In this document: positions 21,801-32,651 of the stretch, one piece after another
Position numbering within the stretch: the first letter of the stretch is position 1
Layout of the letters: each line of letters begins with the position of its first letter
Origin: Onchidella celtica
Lineage: Eukaryota > Mollusca > Gastropoda > Systellommatophora > Onchidiidae
DNA length: 64,000 bases
Assembly (NCBI GenBank): GCA_963931925.1
Contig: OZ007582.1
Location: forward strand, 26,576,224-26,640,223
Direction: 5' to 3'
Position numbers and translations under genes: made by a program
The notes under the pieces: model-generated
Database searches by the model: none
What the model was told of the DNA's origin: nothing
Seen by the model: the letters and a program-made list of their open reading frames with translations, nothing else

Positions 21801-24800
21801 TTTTGTAATACTCAACAGTAAACAGATACTCACAGAGTCTTTGGTGAAGACGGCCTCTTTCAATTCTTGTTACCGCAACGACCTAGTTTCGCGATTTGGC
21901 GGTCGAGGGATCTCCCTCCAAATGCTTACTCTCTGATGTTACATTAAACACACGTTGCACTTGCCTAGTTGCGAACAACCGATCTCAGCCACAATGGCGC
22001 AGTGCAGTCAAAATTGATGACGTATTCCTGCCTTGTGTCGCTTCTGGTAGTATCTCTATTCTGTGATTGCTGGCACGGATTGTGGAAATTTCTGGATGGT
22101 TTTCTGGCATGAAATCAACTGATATATGTTTCAGAAAAACGCCTTTCTGATAGAGAGGTCAATGGGCGGCAAAGTCCAGTCCCTCGACTTTGTATTGGTC
22201 CACGAAGCAAGTGATGGTACATTTCGTATAAGAGCAGCCAGGCTGGCATTCCCGAGCGGTCTCAAGTAATAACCATTAAATTATCAAAATTTCTTCCTTG
22301 TATTTTCTTAACAAGTGGCGAGGAATATGGAAGAATTTAGCATACTGCATTTACTTTCTATGCAGTAACACGGCCTATGTCCCGCCCCATGCCTCCTTAC
22401 TTCCCTGTCTGAGCTACGTCAGGACCAAAAGGCATAAGTTTGTTTCTTACACAATAGGACAAAATTGAACTTCCTGTATTTCTTTCTTCCTGCCTCAGGA
22501 CCTGTTCATCTTTTTATTCATCTGTTTCTGCTTAGTATGAATTTTGCCTCTCGGACATTTAGACACTCTCTCCATTGTCTATCGCTACTGAATTCCATTT
22601 TTGTTTGTCCCGTCCATCTGTTCCTCCATACCATGCCATGCCATCTGTCCATCCACCCACCCACCCATACCATCCAGTCATCCATGCCATGTCCATCCTT
22701 CCACCCACAATCCATACCACCTTCGCCGACCTGCCAAAATAACTACAACAACGGAGATACGTGTTTCATTCAGTGCAAACACCTATGACGTCGCCCAGCT
22801 CAGCAACACCCGAATTAATAGTCTGGACTTCGACACTGGTTGTCGATCCAAATTCAGGATGACGGGAGATAACCAGTATACTGGGAGTCTCATGACTTGT
22901 CCGGCTGGTGTCCTGTCGGTGAGTTCAATATTCCTCACCCCACCCCCCTCCCCCCTTTTTTTTTCTTTGTTTTTGAAAATATCTCTCTCTCCCATCCCCT
23001 ACCATTCTCTTACAAACACGCCCAAGCAACACAAAGTATACAAAACTCCTACATACTTGACAGTCAAAGTATACAACCAAAAACAAATCAAACCAGCTCC
23101 GCCAAAACCAACTATTTTGTTAGAAAACCAGTACCTAGTGAATTATTCGAACTTGTCAGTACTAACAAATCCGCGTTGTTTCTGACATTTGCCGCAGCTG
23201 TCGTGCTGTTCAGACACTACTGCACTTATGAACACGTCACTCTGGTCACGAATGAGTGGATAAAGCTTTACATTCGGATACTCATGGGCATTCGGGTCAG
23301 GGGCAGGGTCTGTTTGAACAGCTATATAGTGCTTTTCATAGAACCGGATCAGGGTTACCAGATTGGCTTTTTAAAGCCAAAATTCCAGAAATCTGGCTTT
23401 TTTTTCTTTAAATTGTCGGCATCAGAAAATTTATTTAGATTTCTGGCCTTTTTCTGGCTTTTTTTTTCTTCACAGACGAACATTATCTGCACGAAAATTA
23501 TAAACCATCCTTCTAAAACATCATCTTTCAAGGAAATTATTTTTGGTCAGTTATAATAATAATAATAATAATAGTTCGTCCATCACGTATGATGATGACC
23601 TTAACAACACCAGAGGAATAAAGACCAGAAATTGTTGAGAATTTCAACACATGGACAATAAAGAGAACTAAAGGACACAGAGGACAGAATGGAAAGACTG
23701 TTCTTTCATGACTTATGGCTTCTCATGTGACTGATAAGTCCTATTTTTGCCCTGCAGACCCTTCCGCATAAATGACAAGAGTGCTCCGTTGGTTCAGTAC
23801 CACTGGGCCTTTTCTTGCGCCGTTCTCTTTTTTTGATAGCCTGCTGGACTCTGTCAGCTTCCCATGCTTTGCTGCCTCTGGTAAGGGCCGCCCTCCAATT
23901 TGCACGATCAAGCGAGAGCTTTTCCCACTCACTCACATCAATGGCAAAGGCCTTCGGTGATTGCTTGAGAGTGTCTTTGTAACGTCTCTTTGGGGCCCCA
24001 ACATTCCTCGTTCCATTGGAGAGCTCAGAGAAGAAGATTTGCTTAGGGAGTCTGGAGTCGGGCATTCTGACAACATGTCCTGCCCAACGTAGCTGAATTT
24101 TTTTCAGGTGGCAGAAGATGCTCAATTCCTTGGCACGATTGAGGACGTCAGTGTCTGGAATTTTATCCTGCCATTTGATCCTTAGGATCTTTCTAAGGCA
24201 GGCCAGATGAAAGTGATTTAGCTTTCTGGCATGCGATTGGTACACTGTCCAGGTTTCAGCCCCATAGAGTAGGGTGGGAAGGACCACAGCATTGTACACT
24301 TTCAGCTTAGTGTCTGTGCGAATGCCGGCAACATCCCATACTCTCTTTCGAAGCCTGCCAAATGCAGAGCTGGCTTTGCTGATTCTTGAGAGAATTTCAG
24401 TATCAACACGAGCCGCGGAAGACAGTGTACTGCCAAGATAGGTGAAGTTCTCCGACACCTTCAGAAGACTGTCATGGACTTTGATATTTGGGGTCACAGG
24501 ATACTTATCGTCTGGAGTAGGCTGATGGAGCACTTCCGTCTTCTTTGTGCTTATTGTGAGGCCAAAGTTGTCACAGGCACTAGAGAACTTATCAACACAG
24601 TTTTGCATGCTATCCTCATCGTGTGCCAGAAGTGCACAATCATCAGCAAATAGTAGGTCACAGACTTGAGTACTTTTGGTTTTGGTTTTTGCCTGAAGTC
24701 TCCTGAGGTTGAATAGACTGCCATCAGTTCGGTACTTGATGCTTACCCCTTGAGGAGGAGAGCTAAAGGCTTCTTGTAGCATTGCAGAGAACATGATGCT

Positions 24801-27800
24801 GAACAGAGTTGGGGCTAAGACACAACCCTGTTTTACCCCATTTGTGACAGCAAAGGGCTCTGAAACACTGCCGTTGCTTTTGACTGCAGCTTGCATGCCA
24901 TCATGAAACTGGCGCACTATTGTGATGAATTCGGGTGGACACCCAAACTTCGCCAAGATTTTCCAGAGGCCTTCACGACACACTGTGTCAAATGCTTTTG
25001 TGAGGTCAACAAATGTGATATACAGCGCTTTATTTTGTTCCATGCATTTTTCCTGAATCTGTCTGGCAGCAAAAATCATATCCGCCGTTCCCCTCTCTTT
25101 ACGAAAGCCACATTGGCTCTCGGGAAGCAAGTCATTTGACGAGAGGTGATCAAGAAGGCGATTCAGAAGCATTCTTGCCAATATTTTGCCAGCAATTGAA
25201 AGTAGAGAGATTCCCCGATGGTTGTCACAGACTTGGCTGTCCCCTTTGTTTTTGTACAGATGGATGATTGAAGCATCTTTGAAGTCCTGTGGCAGCTTCC
25301 CTGCTTTCAACATATGATTGAACAACTCGGTCAACCTTTCAATAAGCTTTTCTCCACCGAAGGCATACACCTCAGCAGGAATTGAATCCACGCCTGGTGA
25401 TTTGTTAAAGGACATCTGATTTGTGGCAGTTCGGGTCTCATTTGCTGTGAATGGCTTGGCAAGAGCTGCATTAATAGGAGTCTGAGGGAGGCGGTCAATG
25501 GACTCAGTATTTATATTTGATGGCCGATTTAGCACACCTCCGAAATGTTCTGCCCAACGCTGAATTATGGCATTCAATTCAACAATGCGTGTTGAACCAT
25601 CTGACGCCAGAAGTGGCGTAGTGCCAGAGCGGGATGGTCCAAACACAGCTCGGAGGCTCTCAAAGAACTTTCTAGTGTTGTTTGTGTCGGCATATTTCTG
25701 AGTTTCTCTTACTCGCTCTTCAAGCCAGTCATTTTTCATTTTCCTCAGCTTCTTCTGGAGTACACCCTTACATGCACGCAGTGCATCAGCTTTTGCTGTG
25801 GAAGAGGGGTCACTGCAGTGAGCTTGGATGAGACTATTTTTTTCTTTGATGAGCACTTTGATTTCATTATCATTATCATTGAACCAGTCCTGGTGCTTGC
25901 GGACAGGAAAACCAACTGTGCTGCTGGCGCAAGAGTGTACAGTCGTATTTAGGTCAGTCCAGCTCTGTTCAATGTTCTCAGGGTCAAAAGTCACGCAATC
26001 CAATTTTGAGGAGAGTTCTGATGAGAGCTCGCTCTGTTTCTCAGCTGAGCAGAGTTTTGAAACATTTAGGCGTTTAGGTGGCGCTTTCCCTTGAGGGCGT
26101 CTATTGCGCCTCAATGTTAGTCTGAGCTTGCAAACAATGAGTCTGTGGTCAGTTCCACACTCGGCACCACACATCGCCTTTGTTACAAGGACATCCTTTC
26201 TGTCAGTCTTCCTCACAATGACATAGTCTATGAGATGCCAATGCTTTGAGCGGGGATGCATCCATGACGTTCTGTTTCTCACGGGGAGACTAAAATTTGT
26301 GTTGGTAATGAACAGGCCAAATTCAGCGCACAAAGTAAGTAAGCGCAACCCATTGTTATTGCATGAACCAACTCCATGAGGGCCCAAAACATTTGGCCAC
26401 GCTGAGATTTCGGAGCCAACCCTAGCATTGAAGTCCCCCAAGAGAATCAGCTTATCAGCTGCCGGGACAGAGCATATGACAGATTCTAGATCAGAATAGA
26501 ACTTGTCTTTGGCTTCATCTGGGTTTGTCGTGGTGGGCGCATATGCGCTAATGAGGGTGGCTGACTGGCTTTTCCCAACTGGGATCCTGAGTGTCATTAG
26601 CCTGTCATTTATTTCAATTGGCATGGACTGCAAGTTTCTGACAAGGTCATTTTTAATTGCAAACCCAACACCATGCTGTCTCGGTTCGACTGCACCCTTG
26701 CCTTTCCAGAAGAAGGTGTATCCACCACTGAGCTCTTTGAGTTGGCCACTATCAGGGAGTCTGGTCTCACTGAGTGCCACTATGTCCAGGTTGTACCTGC
26801 TGAGCTCAATGGCAATAAGTGCAGTGCGTCTTTCCGGGTTGTTTGAGTTGTCCTGTAGTGTGCGTATATTCCAGGCTCCTAGCCTGAGTAAGCTGAATTT
26901 CTTTTTGTTTCGACCGCAAAAAGGGATCCCCACTGGTTGCGGTATACCAGTCAGGGTGATGTGAAGTGGGCTTTCTTTAGGGCACCTTTTCTAGCCCCTT
27001 CCTCAGTTGAGGTGAGCAGTGCTATCCTTAAATAAGGCTGCTCAGCTACTGTGGGTGCTGCCTCCCCACGCCTCCACTTCAATCGACGATGAAGCGACCA
27101 TAGCCCACAGCCACCAACGTGTAGGTTTGTGCTAACAGCTTCCAGTCTATCCAAACCTGCTGCCACCGCACTCGCCCATCGCCGTTGGAATTTTGAGAGG
27201 AAAGAAGACGAGACAAAGATGAAAGAAGACGAGGTGAGTGTTAAGACTGGCGCAAAGAATTTGTTTTTAGTGAGAAAGAGCTGCGCAAACATCAGACTCA
27301 CTCTCTCGCCTGGACACAACTTATCCAAGTGGCAAGACAGGGTCAAGACAACTGGAAATGTATCCAGGTGCAGGAGGATGCCAGAGGGACAGTCATATTG
27401 CCTGACCGGCTGCCTGTAGGCTACTCCACAGCTTCGCAGTCCCAACTGACTAGGGTGAAAGACCCAAACCAAAGAACACCAATACTGGTGGATATGTTAC
27501 ATATTGTACATGTGCCAGAATTCCTGCCACTAATTATCAGGAAACTCCACCAGAACACAAATACTCCAGAATTCAGATTTATTATATACGAATGGTTAAC
27601 TCCTGTGGTCCAAATAATATTTTTGTACTTTTTTTTTTTATATATTTGTGTATGTGTATATGATTGTGTGTGTGTGTGTGTATTTTTTGTATTTCTTTAC
27701 TCTCATTGGGGAAATTTGCCTTAATTTCACTGCAGCCTAGTCGCAGCTGAAGCAAACATGTCGTCGCCACAGTGCAACACCGGTCGGCAAGTATTTAGTC

Positions 27801-30800
27801 AGACTGTGTTGGAAAATCACTTGCATTCACAAAGACATACACACACACAAACACACACAGAGAAACATACTGCACGCACACAATTAGAAATGGCAGGGTA
27901 AAAAACGCAAGCGATCGATCATCAAAGATTTTCTACGGGAAAGAAAACGAAACGTTAAATAAATTGTAGTTGTTTTGTGTTGTTTTTTTTTCTTTCTAAA
28001 ACTGTGTACGTAAACGGAAACGGGAACTAAAATGATATGCGGAAACGACGTGCGGAAATAAAATGTTGTGTTTCCATGTGTACGGAAACGGAAGCGGCCA
28101 AAATAAAAGAAAATATCACTTTTGTTTCTCTAGTCATGAGATTCGTTCTTTGCAGCCTGCTATTTTATCTATTTCTACCACCAGAGCCGAATGCAATTTC
28201 TTGCTTTGGGAGGAGTTGATTTTAATACAACTCCTCCATCACAGATGTATTAAAAGGCAACCAAAAACGTCGTCGAGAGTGCCAGTGCCACCACTATTGT
28301 TTCTCCATTCTTTCTTCCATCTCTCCACTGAAATTGACATGTTGCAGCGTAAAAATGTGTGAGAAATTGAGGAAGATTACTGAAATCAATGCTAAATGAT
28401 TGCTCCCACCTCTTGTTCCATCAGATAGTCAGCGCCCAAAGAAGCAGACGAATATTGTACTTAAAGCCAAACAGAAAGCTTTATAGGCGATCTTTTTTTG
28501 CCATCCAGCATTCGAAGGAGTAATGTTTCCTAATTTGGTACATACATTCTGTTGTGAGTTTTTCATCTAATCGATGGTTCTGACAGTGCGTGGGAGTAAT
28601 GTTCTTCTTTTTTTTTGTGCTGGTAATAATGTGAGCAATGTGCGTGTGTGAGGTATGCGTTAGGGAGCTGTATGTCTTTGATATTGTATTCAGTGTAGTT
28701 CTACTACTTTTGAGGTGACTACAAATTTCCTACCAACAGGGTAATATCTTATCTTAAATTGTTTGTCACAAGAATTACAATGGTTAACAACGCAACAGAT
28801 GTTAACCATTTCATTACAGACATCCTCTTTTTTTCCATTTTTTAAACGAACCTGTCTTTGCCTGGTAGTGATGTAAATGCAAATAATTCTGATTTCTAAT
28901 CTGTATTGGAAAATCTCAGCACCCTGAGGTTTTTTTTTTTTTTTTTAATGCACAATCCTCAAAAATTCCACACTTAATAAAGCAATCATGTTATAATACA
29001 GATATGTACATGTTTATTATATATATAATGTATACATGTATTTCCATATTCTCAACTCAGGAATGCTGGAATAGAGATCTAAAGGGTAAACTTGCTCTAA
29101 AAACCGTCTAAGAGAAAGCGAATGGGAGAGTGTCAGCGAATAAAAATTGTACATAAGAGCGGGAAAGCATGGGGATTTGTGCAGTTTTCAATTATGATAA
29201 TGATTTTGTTTTAAGAGGATGAAGTCGGAAAAAGCAAATTAAATCGTTGGATTTTACAAAACTCAAATTCAATTGTAGATCAGGTTTGTTATACAACAGT
29301 CAAATAGTATGTAGATCTAGTCCATACAAAATGCTACCGAGTTTTAGAAGAGCAAGGCCTTGTCATGTCTTATCATGGACAGTCACCATTTTAATGGCAG
29401 CTCGTACGGGGGGGAGGGTGGGGGGTGTTTGAAGTCAACATTATAAAGGTGTACATGGTCGTGGAGTGGGTGGGTGGGGGAGAGTAAAAAATGGATAAAA
29501 TCAATCCTACATAGACCTACTTTTAACCAAATATAAATACATACAGGTTTGATGTTAAAACAACCGTCTGTGAGGTGACCCACTGGTGATGATTACTACA
29601 TACATTTAAGCTATCAGTTTTGCTGGTAATCATTGTGTTCATGCAGCAGTTTCTTTACAGCTTTACGAAACAGGCAACATATTAGTACAAACCTGAAATC
29701 AAATAAATGAAGTGAATAATGAAGCAGAAAACTCAACAGTCATATAATTTGTCCCCATTGCCTTTGCTATACTTTCAAAAATATATTAAATTTGTGTAAA
29801 TGGGAGTCCTTGTGACCTGGCCGCCTCACGTCAAAAAGTGTTTTGTTTTGTTTAACAAGCTCAATGGGCTTCTCCATATCACTGTTTGATATGTGCCAGT
29901 CTTGGCATCTTTGCAATACGAAGGTTTCCGCCACACTGGTTGACCCAGAGAGCCAATCTTCACTTCATATCAAAAATGCGCGGGGGAAAAAAGGCGGGAA
30001 ATACGTAAGTTCCGGCCTGCGGCTGTGCGGCAAGGGCTAAAAATCGCTACACATGAGAACACCCTCTCTGTTTTACTACTTGATGGATTTTGACATTTTC
30101 GTTTCCGTTTTCGTTTCCGTACGCATGAGAACATGATTTATTGCGAGATTTCTGTATTGTTTCTTTGCAATGAGGGGCTCTGCTATACATGGCCTTTTTT
30201 CTTTCTTTCACATTTTAAGTTTCCCTCCCTTCCATGTGTATCACAGGGACCCATAACCCACTACAAGACTGAGGTGAACTGTGACGGAAAACGGGAAATA
30301 GCTTCACGGAATGGTCAACCTACACCTACACCATTCACATCAAACGAAGAGCGGTAAAACATCCCTTTTGAAAACTGTTCAGCTAACGGGGTTTTTTTTT
30401 GCACAAACTGGAGAGACAGTACATGTATAGTTTTTGAAACTGTCATTTAGACAAGTTCAACTGTTACTGTCTAGTGTCAGAAAAAAGAAAAGTAATTGCT
30501 TTAAACAAAGACAGTCAGTCGTGCGTTCTTATTGGGTCCTTCCAGAAAAAAACAACAAAAAAACGTCTTTCTCTGACTCAGACAACCAAACATATTATAA
30601 GAGAATGATTCTGTATGTATCTGCCGATCAAAATAATCAGTTGACGATGTCTAGTTTGCAATCAACTGTTTAATTAAATGCTATTACAGCCACGAATAAA
30701 ATCTTTCTTTCCCGTATTTTGTTTTCACTGAACTTTCCGAAGGGTCAGCAACAGTGGCAACAAAAAAAAAAGTCGCGAAAGAATTTGATTGCAAACTATT

Positions 30801-31659
30801 ACATTCCACTTCTGAACGAGGTGTTTGGTAGATGCTCGAGTGCTGAATGGAAGACATATTTATTCAATTTCTTTTCTGGCGTCTTTGCGAATTTCATTCT
30901 TCCAGTTTTTCGGATACAAAAAGACGTTTCAGGTTTATGTTTTATCAAAATCAAGTTAAATGTCCATTTCCCTTGCCGAATGTGTGGAGATGTCCTGAAC
31001 TATCTACACTCTAGATCAGGGTTATCCGATGACCGGCCCACGGGCACACAATCCAGCCCACCAAAATGGAACCAAATACTTTTATTTGACCTGGCCAATT
31101 CAACAAGCCTCCCTTGTTTTCTGAATAACTGGTGAAACCTTTTTTTTTTTTTTTTAGAAGTATTTAAGATGATACCATCCACCAAATTCATGCTGTCGTA
31201 TAACCTTTAAACACCTACAGCTTAGATTAAGCTTTGTATCTCTGGCCTTCCTTAAAAAAAAAACAACAACAAAAAAAGGAAAAACCTGCTCTAGATGGTC
31301 ACTCCATGGCCACTCCCCACCAGCAGGCTGGACCTCCCCTCCCCCCCCCCCCCAACTAAGTTCATGCATCCATGAGGTTCACCAAATTGTTGACCTCATT
31401 AATTTAGAATGTTGTTACAAGTACGTACGTCCTCCAGTTGTTTTTTTTTTGCTCCAGCGGTGCGTATTTTAAAACCTTCTGTGACTCCAGAGCTAGCGAG
31501 CTTCTCCCGAAATCCTCTCAAAATAGTCCAAACAACATCCTTTATGCAAAAGGCTTGGGGTCCATATGTACTTATAACAACAGCCTTACTTTATGTTTCA
31601 GCTACCCCCTGCAGAGCTACGTGTTGGATGACGTTCCATCCTTCTCAAATCCATGCTGA
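18768..31659 (+). CDS. Secreted CpcT/CpeT-like protein, tandem copy 1 (six exons, start exon not found)
   Basis: Exons: 18768-18837, 19347-19450, 22135-22265, 22774-22918, 30247-30353, 31602-31659. All introns are GT..AG and phases run 1,0,2,0,2, leaving 204 open codons before TGA. The first exon gives a hydrophobic leader ([11 protein letters not shown]), read as a signal peptide. The rest follows the CpcT/CpeT order: an [11 protein letters not shown] helix (about 29-39), RIQPI, NAFLIERS (60-67), SLDF..DGTFRI strands, GC (124-125), Y137-x-G139, C144, then [10 protein letters not shown] (155-164). Cyanobacterial members attach or chaperone bilins. The animal function is unknown. C125, C144, C162 and the C-terminal C204 are shared with copy 2, fitting an extracellular fold. 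The ATG must lie upstream, since a stop precedes the leader frame. Family assignment rests on motif order, without a search. Confidence 0.72.
19347..19450 (+). CDS. CpeT-like copy 1, exon 2
   Basis: Acceptor ATATCCCCAG, donor GTGAAT. Phase 1 in, phase 0 out. It encodes the first helix and RIQPINHTRHD. Lengths in copies 1, 2 and 3 are 104, 119 and 107 bp, all differing by multiples of three. Confidence 0.75.
19514..19897. mobile_element. hAT-type MITE in intron 2 (copy 1)
   Basis: Ends CAGTGGTTCTCAA and TTGAGAACCACTG form a perfect 13-bp inverted repeat typical of hAT elements. The flanks ATCTGGAT and GTGTAGAC are degenerate 8-bp sites of the NTCTAGAN type. Orthologous insertions sit at 43843-44255 and 60349-60740, so it predates the locus duplication. 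Confidence 0.75.
20565..21213. repeat. 59-bp minisatellite, 11 units (copy 1 only)
   Basis: Units of exactly 59 bp start at 20565, 20624, 20683 and so on to 21155, differing mainly at GGTTGGTG/GGTTAGTG. Copies 2 and 3 have a single counterpart (near 44784 and 61872), so the array expanded in copy 1 after duplication. It lies in intron 2. Confidence 0.95.
22135..22265 (+). CDS. CpeT-like copy 1, exon 3
   Basis: Acceptor TGTTTCAG, donor GTAATA. 131 bp, phase 0 to phase 2. It encodes KNAFLIERS and two predicted beta strands. The length is identical in all three copies. Confidence 0.8.
22615..22720. repeat. CCAT-rich intronic repeat (copy 1)
   Basis: Irregular CCAT/CCACC repeats lie just upstream of exon 4. 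Counterparts at 46262-46400 and 63318-63430 differ in length. They produce short His/Pro/Ser-rich ORFs that are not genes. Confidence 0.7.
22774..22918 (+). CDS. CpeT-like copy 1, exon 4 (core motif)
   Basis: Acceptor TTTCATTCAG, donor GTGAGT. 145 bp, phase 2 to phase 0. It holds the most diagnostic segment: LDFDTGC, then FRMTGDNQYTG, then CP. This spacing of GC, Y-x-G and Cys matches CpcT/CpeT proteins. Confidence 0.8.
23350..23553. mobile_element. Left part of a hAT-like element, interrupted by a LINE (copy 1)
   Basis: It starts CAGGGTTACCAGATTG, the same end as the complete 765-bp element at 47038-47802 in copy 2. The LINE inserted within it. To the right of the LINE, from 27498, matching sequence resumes for only a short distance, so its right end is deleted here. 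Confidence 0.65.
23554..27494 (-). mobile_element. Full-length non-LTR retrotransposon (LINE), about 3.9 kb
   Basis: Copies 2 and 3 run uninterrupted through this site (near 47247 and 63973: TCAGTTACATA..), which fixes both edges to within a few bases. The 3' end on the minus strand is a short (TTA/TAT)n tail at 23554-23574. The 5' UTR is about 560 bp (26934-27494). The flanking duplication is at most GTTA. The single ORF is intact, suggesting a young insertion. Confidence 0.85.
23706..26933 (-). CDS. LINE polyprotein: APE endonuclease, reverse transcriptase and C-terminal C2H2 finger
   Basis: 1075 codons, uninterrupted. The N-terminal third is an apurinic-type endonuclease: WN (21-22), SETRLP (55-60), SAYAPT (129-134), GDFNAR (166-171), TDHRL (261-265). 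It would nick target DNA for target-primed reverse transcription. The RT includes KSPGVDSIPAEVY, GISLLSIAGK, a GFRKERGT segment, DLTKAFDTV, NGVKQGCVLAP and the catalytic FADD at 762-765. The C-terminus ends in a CX2CX12HX3H finger near residues 1050-1072. No RNase H or ORF1 is visible. Similar proteins are often annotated as craniofacial development protein 2-like. The clade (RTE/CR1-like) is not resolved. The start is the first ATG. Confidence 0.93.
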   Translation of the reverse strand: MGIPFCGRNKKKFSLLRLGAWNIRTLQDNSNNPERRTALIAIELSRYNLDIVALSETRLPDSGQLKELSGGYTFFWKGKGAVEPRQHGVGFAIKNDLVRNLQSMPIEINDRLMTLRIPVGKSQSATLISAYAPTTTNPDEAKDKFYSDLESVICSVPAADKLILLGDFNARVGSEISAWPNVLGPHGVGSCNNNGLRLLTLCAEFGLFITNTNFSLPVRNRTSWMHPRSKHWHLIDYVIVRKTDRKDVLVTKAMCGAECGTDHRLIVCKLRLTLRRNRRPQGKAPPKRLNVSKLCSAEKQSELSSELSSKLDCVTFDPENIEQSWTDLNTTVHSCASSTVGFPVRKHQDWFNDNDNEIKVLIKEKNSLIQAHCSDPSSTAKADALRACKGVLQKKLRKMKNDWLEERVRETQKYADTNNTRKFFESLRAVFGPSRSGTTPLLASDGSTRIVELNAIIQRWAEHFGGVLNRPSNINTESIDRLPQTPINAALAKPFTANETRTATNQMSFNKSPGVDSIPAEVYAFGGEKLIERLTELFNHMLKAGKLPQDFKDASIIHLYKNKGDSQVCDNHRGISLLSIAGKILARMLLNRLLDHLSSNDLLPESQCGFRKERGTADMIFAARQIQEKCMEQNKALYITFVDLTKAFDTVCREGLWKILAKFGCPPEFITIVRQFHDGMQAAVKSNGSVSEPFAVTNGVKQGCVLAPTLFSIMFSAMLQEAFSSPPQGVSIKYRTDGSLFNLRRLQAKTKTKSTQVCDLLFADDCALLAHDEDSMQNCVDKFSSACDNFGLTISTKKTEVLHQPTPDDKYPVTPNIKVHDSLLKVSENFTYLGSTLSSAARVDTEILSRISKASSAFGRLRKRVWDVAGIRTDTKLKVYNAVVLPTLLYGAETWTVYQSHARKLNHFHLACLRKILRIKWQDKIPDTDVLNRAKELSIFCHLKKIQLRWAGHVVRMPDSRLPKQIFFSELSNGTRNVGAPKRRYKDTLKQSPKAFAIDVSEWEKLSLDRANWRAALTRGSKAWEADRVQQAIKKRERRKKRPSGTEPTEHSCHLCGRVCRAKIGLISHMRSHKS
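28003..30135. mobile_element. Copy 1-specific insertion, possible TIR transposon
   Basis: Copy 2 is contiguous across this point (near 48440). The left end has TGTGTACGTAAACGGAAACGG, repeated near 28076 as TGTGTACGGAAACGG. The right end reads, inverted, GCGTACGGAAACGAAAACGG. Such related inverted ends suggest a non-autonomous DNA transposon, but no clean target duplication was found and the edges are approximate. No ORF with a domain is seen. G-runs occur near 29409-29480. Confidence 0.4.
30247..30353 (+). CDS. CpeT-like copy 1, exon 5
   Basis: Acceptor GTATCACAG, donor GTAAAA. 107 bp, phase 0 to phase 2, encoding [19 protein letters not shown] and a variable tail. The same length and splice sites occur at 48567-48673 in copy 2. 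Confidence 0.75.
30932..31342. repeat. Left arm of a 411-bp inverted duplication
   Basis: The arm is the near-perfect reverse complement of 32652-33063, with a 1.3-kb spacer that contains exon 6. Copy 2 has this sequence once, in the orientation of the left arm, so the right arm is the derived one. The arm contains a hAT MITE. Confidence 0.9.
31017..31288. mobile_element. hAT-type MITE with CTCTAGAT duplication (copy 1)
   Basis: Ends CAGGGTTATCC and GGAAAAACCTG form imperfect inverted termini. CTCTAGAT flanks both sides (31009-31016 and 31289-31296), an 8-bp hAT duplication. The counterpart in copy 2 is at 49260-49528 with the same flanks. Confidence 0.85.
31602..31659 (+). CDS. CpeT-like copy 1, terminal exon
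   Basis: Acceptor TTATGTTTCAG. Phase 2 in. It encodes [18 protein letters not shown] followed by TGA. The copy 2 counterpart has the same length, stop and final Cys. Confidence 0.75.
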
Positions 31660-32105
31660 GGCAGACCAGCTGATGTACTCACTATCAGTGGAGACTGGAT
31701 TTCTACGCTGTGATCAGGAAAAAATGTCATGAGCGCAAAATTACAAAAGTCACACTGTTGGCAGTGCAAATTCTGACAATACTAAATTTAAAGATGAAGT
31801 CAACCTGGGTTTCTGAATTATTTTTGTATGATGTCTTAGTGTTGTCCTTGTCTGCATGAGTATCAACCCGAGACACAAGATACCGAGACGGATCAATTCG
31901 TCATATTCCGTCCGTCGACTTGCGCGTGTGTTATCCATGTCAACAATGCAACAACACCACACCGCTTCCTAATTGAACGAAATGGAGTAGTACTCTCGAA
32001 TACAGCATGCGGCTCTACATTGTGGCAGAGAATGAACGTACGACACAGAATGCTGAAGTGTTCACAGTTTGCAACATTGGTGGTTGTGCAAGAAGGTCAT
32101 AATTG

Positions 32106-32278
32106 AAAAACAACAATGACAGGCCAACAGTAGCTTCCCAAATTACAGAAGAAACAATGACAAGCTTACACTGGCTTCCTAAAGTACAGAAAAAAAATGA
32201 CAAGTTTACACTAGCTTCCTAAATTACAGAAAAAAATGATAAGCTAACCGTAGTCTCCTATATTACAGGCCAGTCCTA
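32106..32278. repeat. ~40-bp minisatellite downstream of copy 1 (4 units)
   Basis: Units contain ATGACAAGCT..CTAGCTTCCTAAATTACAG. Copy 2 has about six units at 50405-50650, so unit number differs between copies. Confidence 0.8.
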
Positions 32279-32651
32279 CAGAAAATTAGCTTAGCAAATC
32301 AGCAAACCCCACGGTTTTTCTGTGGTTTTTACAATATTTCGTCAAAATCAAGTTTAGATAACAAAGTTTTTGTTTTAAAGCTAAAATTATTTTAGGAGCT
32401 TCGTCGCCAATAGCATTTATACCTCACTTTTCTTATTTTTATTTGTCTTGTTCTTTTGTCTGTGTGTTTTTGTGGTTGGGATTATTTGTTTTGTTACCCC
32501 GGGCAGCGCCTTATTCGGCCTGCCCTTCTAAACTTTTTGTCTGCCAAAATATATTTTTCTGAGTGAGGCTAAGATCTACAACTTGATTTAATAACTTTTA
32601 CAGTCGTTTACAAAACGTTTTCCAGATCTTTGAAAAAAAATTATTTTGTTT

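Larger units (their letters stand above)
13411..32435 (+). repeat. Tandem locus unit, copy 1
   Basis: This span aligns in order with about 34.6-50.8 kb and 51.0-64 kb. Landmarks shared by all or two units include GGCGTCTCCTGTTTGTT near the start, the 77-bp repeats, the TTTCAATTTCAGGTGGGC block, the CpeT-like exons and, at the end, the CCACGGTTTTTCTGTGG block (near 32310). Copy 1 is long because it holds a LINE, a 59-bp minisatellite, a roughly 2.1-kb insertion at 28.0-30.1 kb and a local 527-bp duplication. Confidence 0.85.

Noticed and set aside
22465-23556. ORFs of 107, 194 and 219 codons around exon 4 of copy 1
   Set aside because: They run through intronic CCAT repeats and poly-pyrimidine tracts. 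Only the 145-bp part matching exon 4 is conserved as coding across copies.
26951-27472. 173-codon minus-strand ORF upstream of the LINE protein
   Set aside because: It lies in the LINE 5' UTR, has no ORF1-type motif and overlaps a similar plus-strand frame. It may be spurious.
30719-31135. 138-codon ORF and its duplicate at 32860-33078
   Set aside because: The shared peptide lies in an inverted duplication containing a hAT MITE. It is transposon sequence read through by chance.
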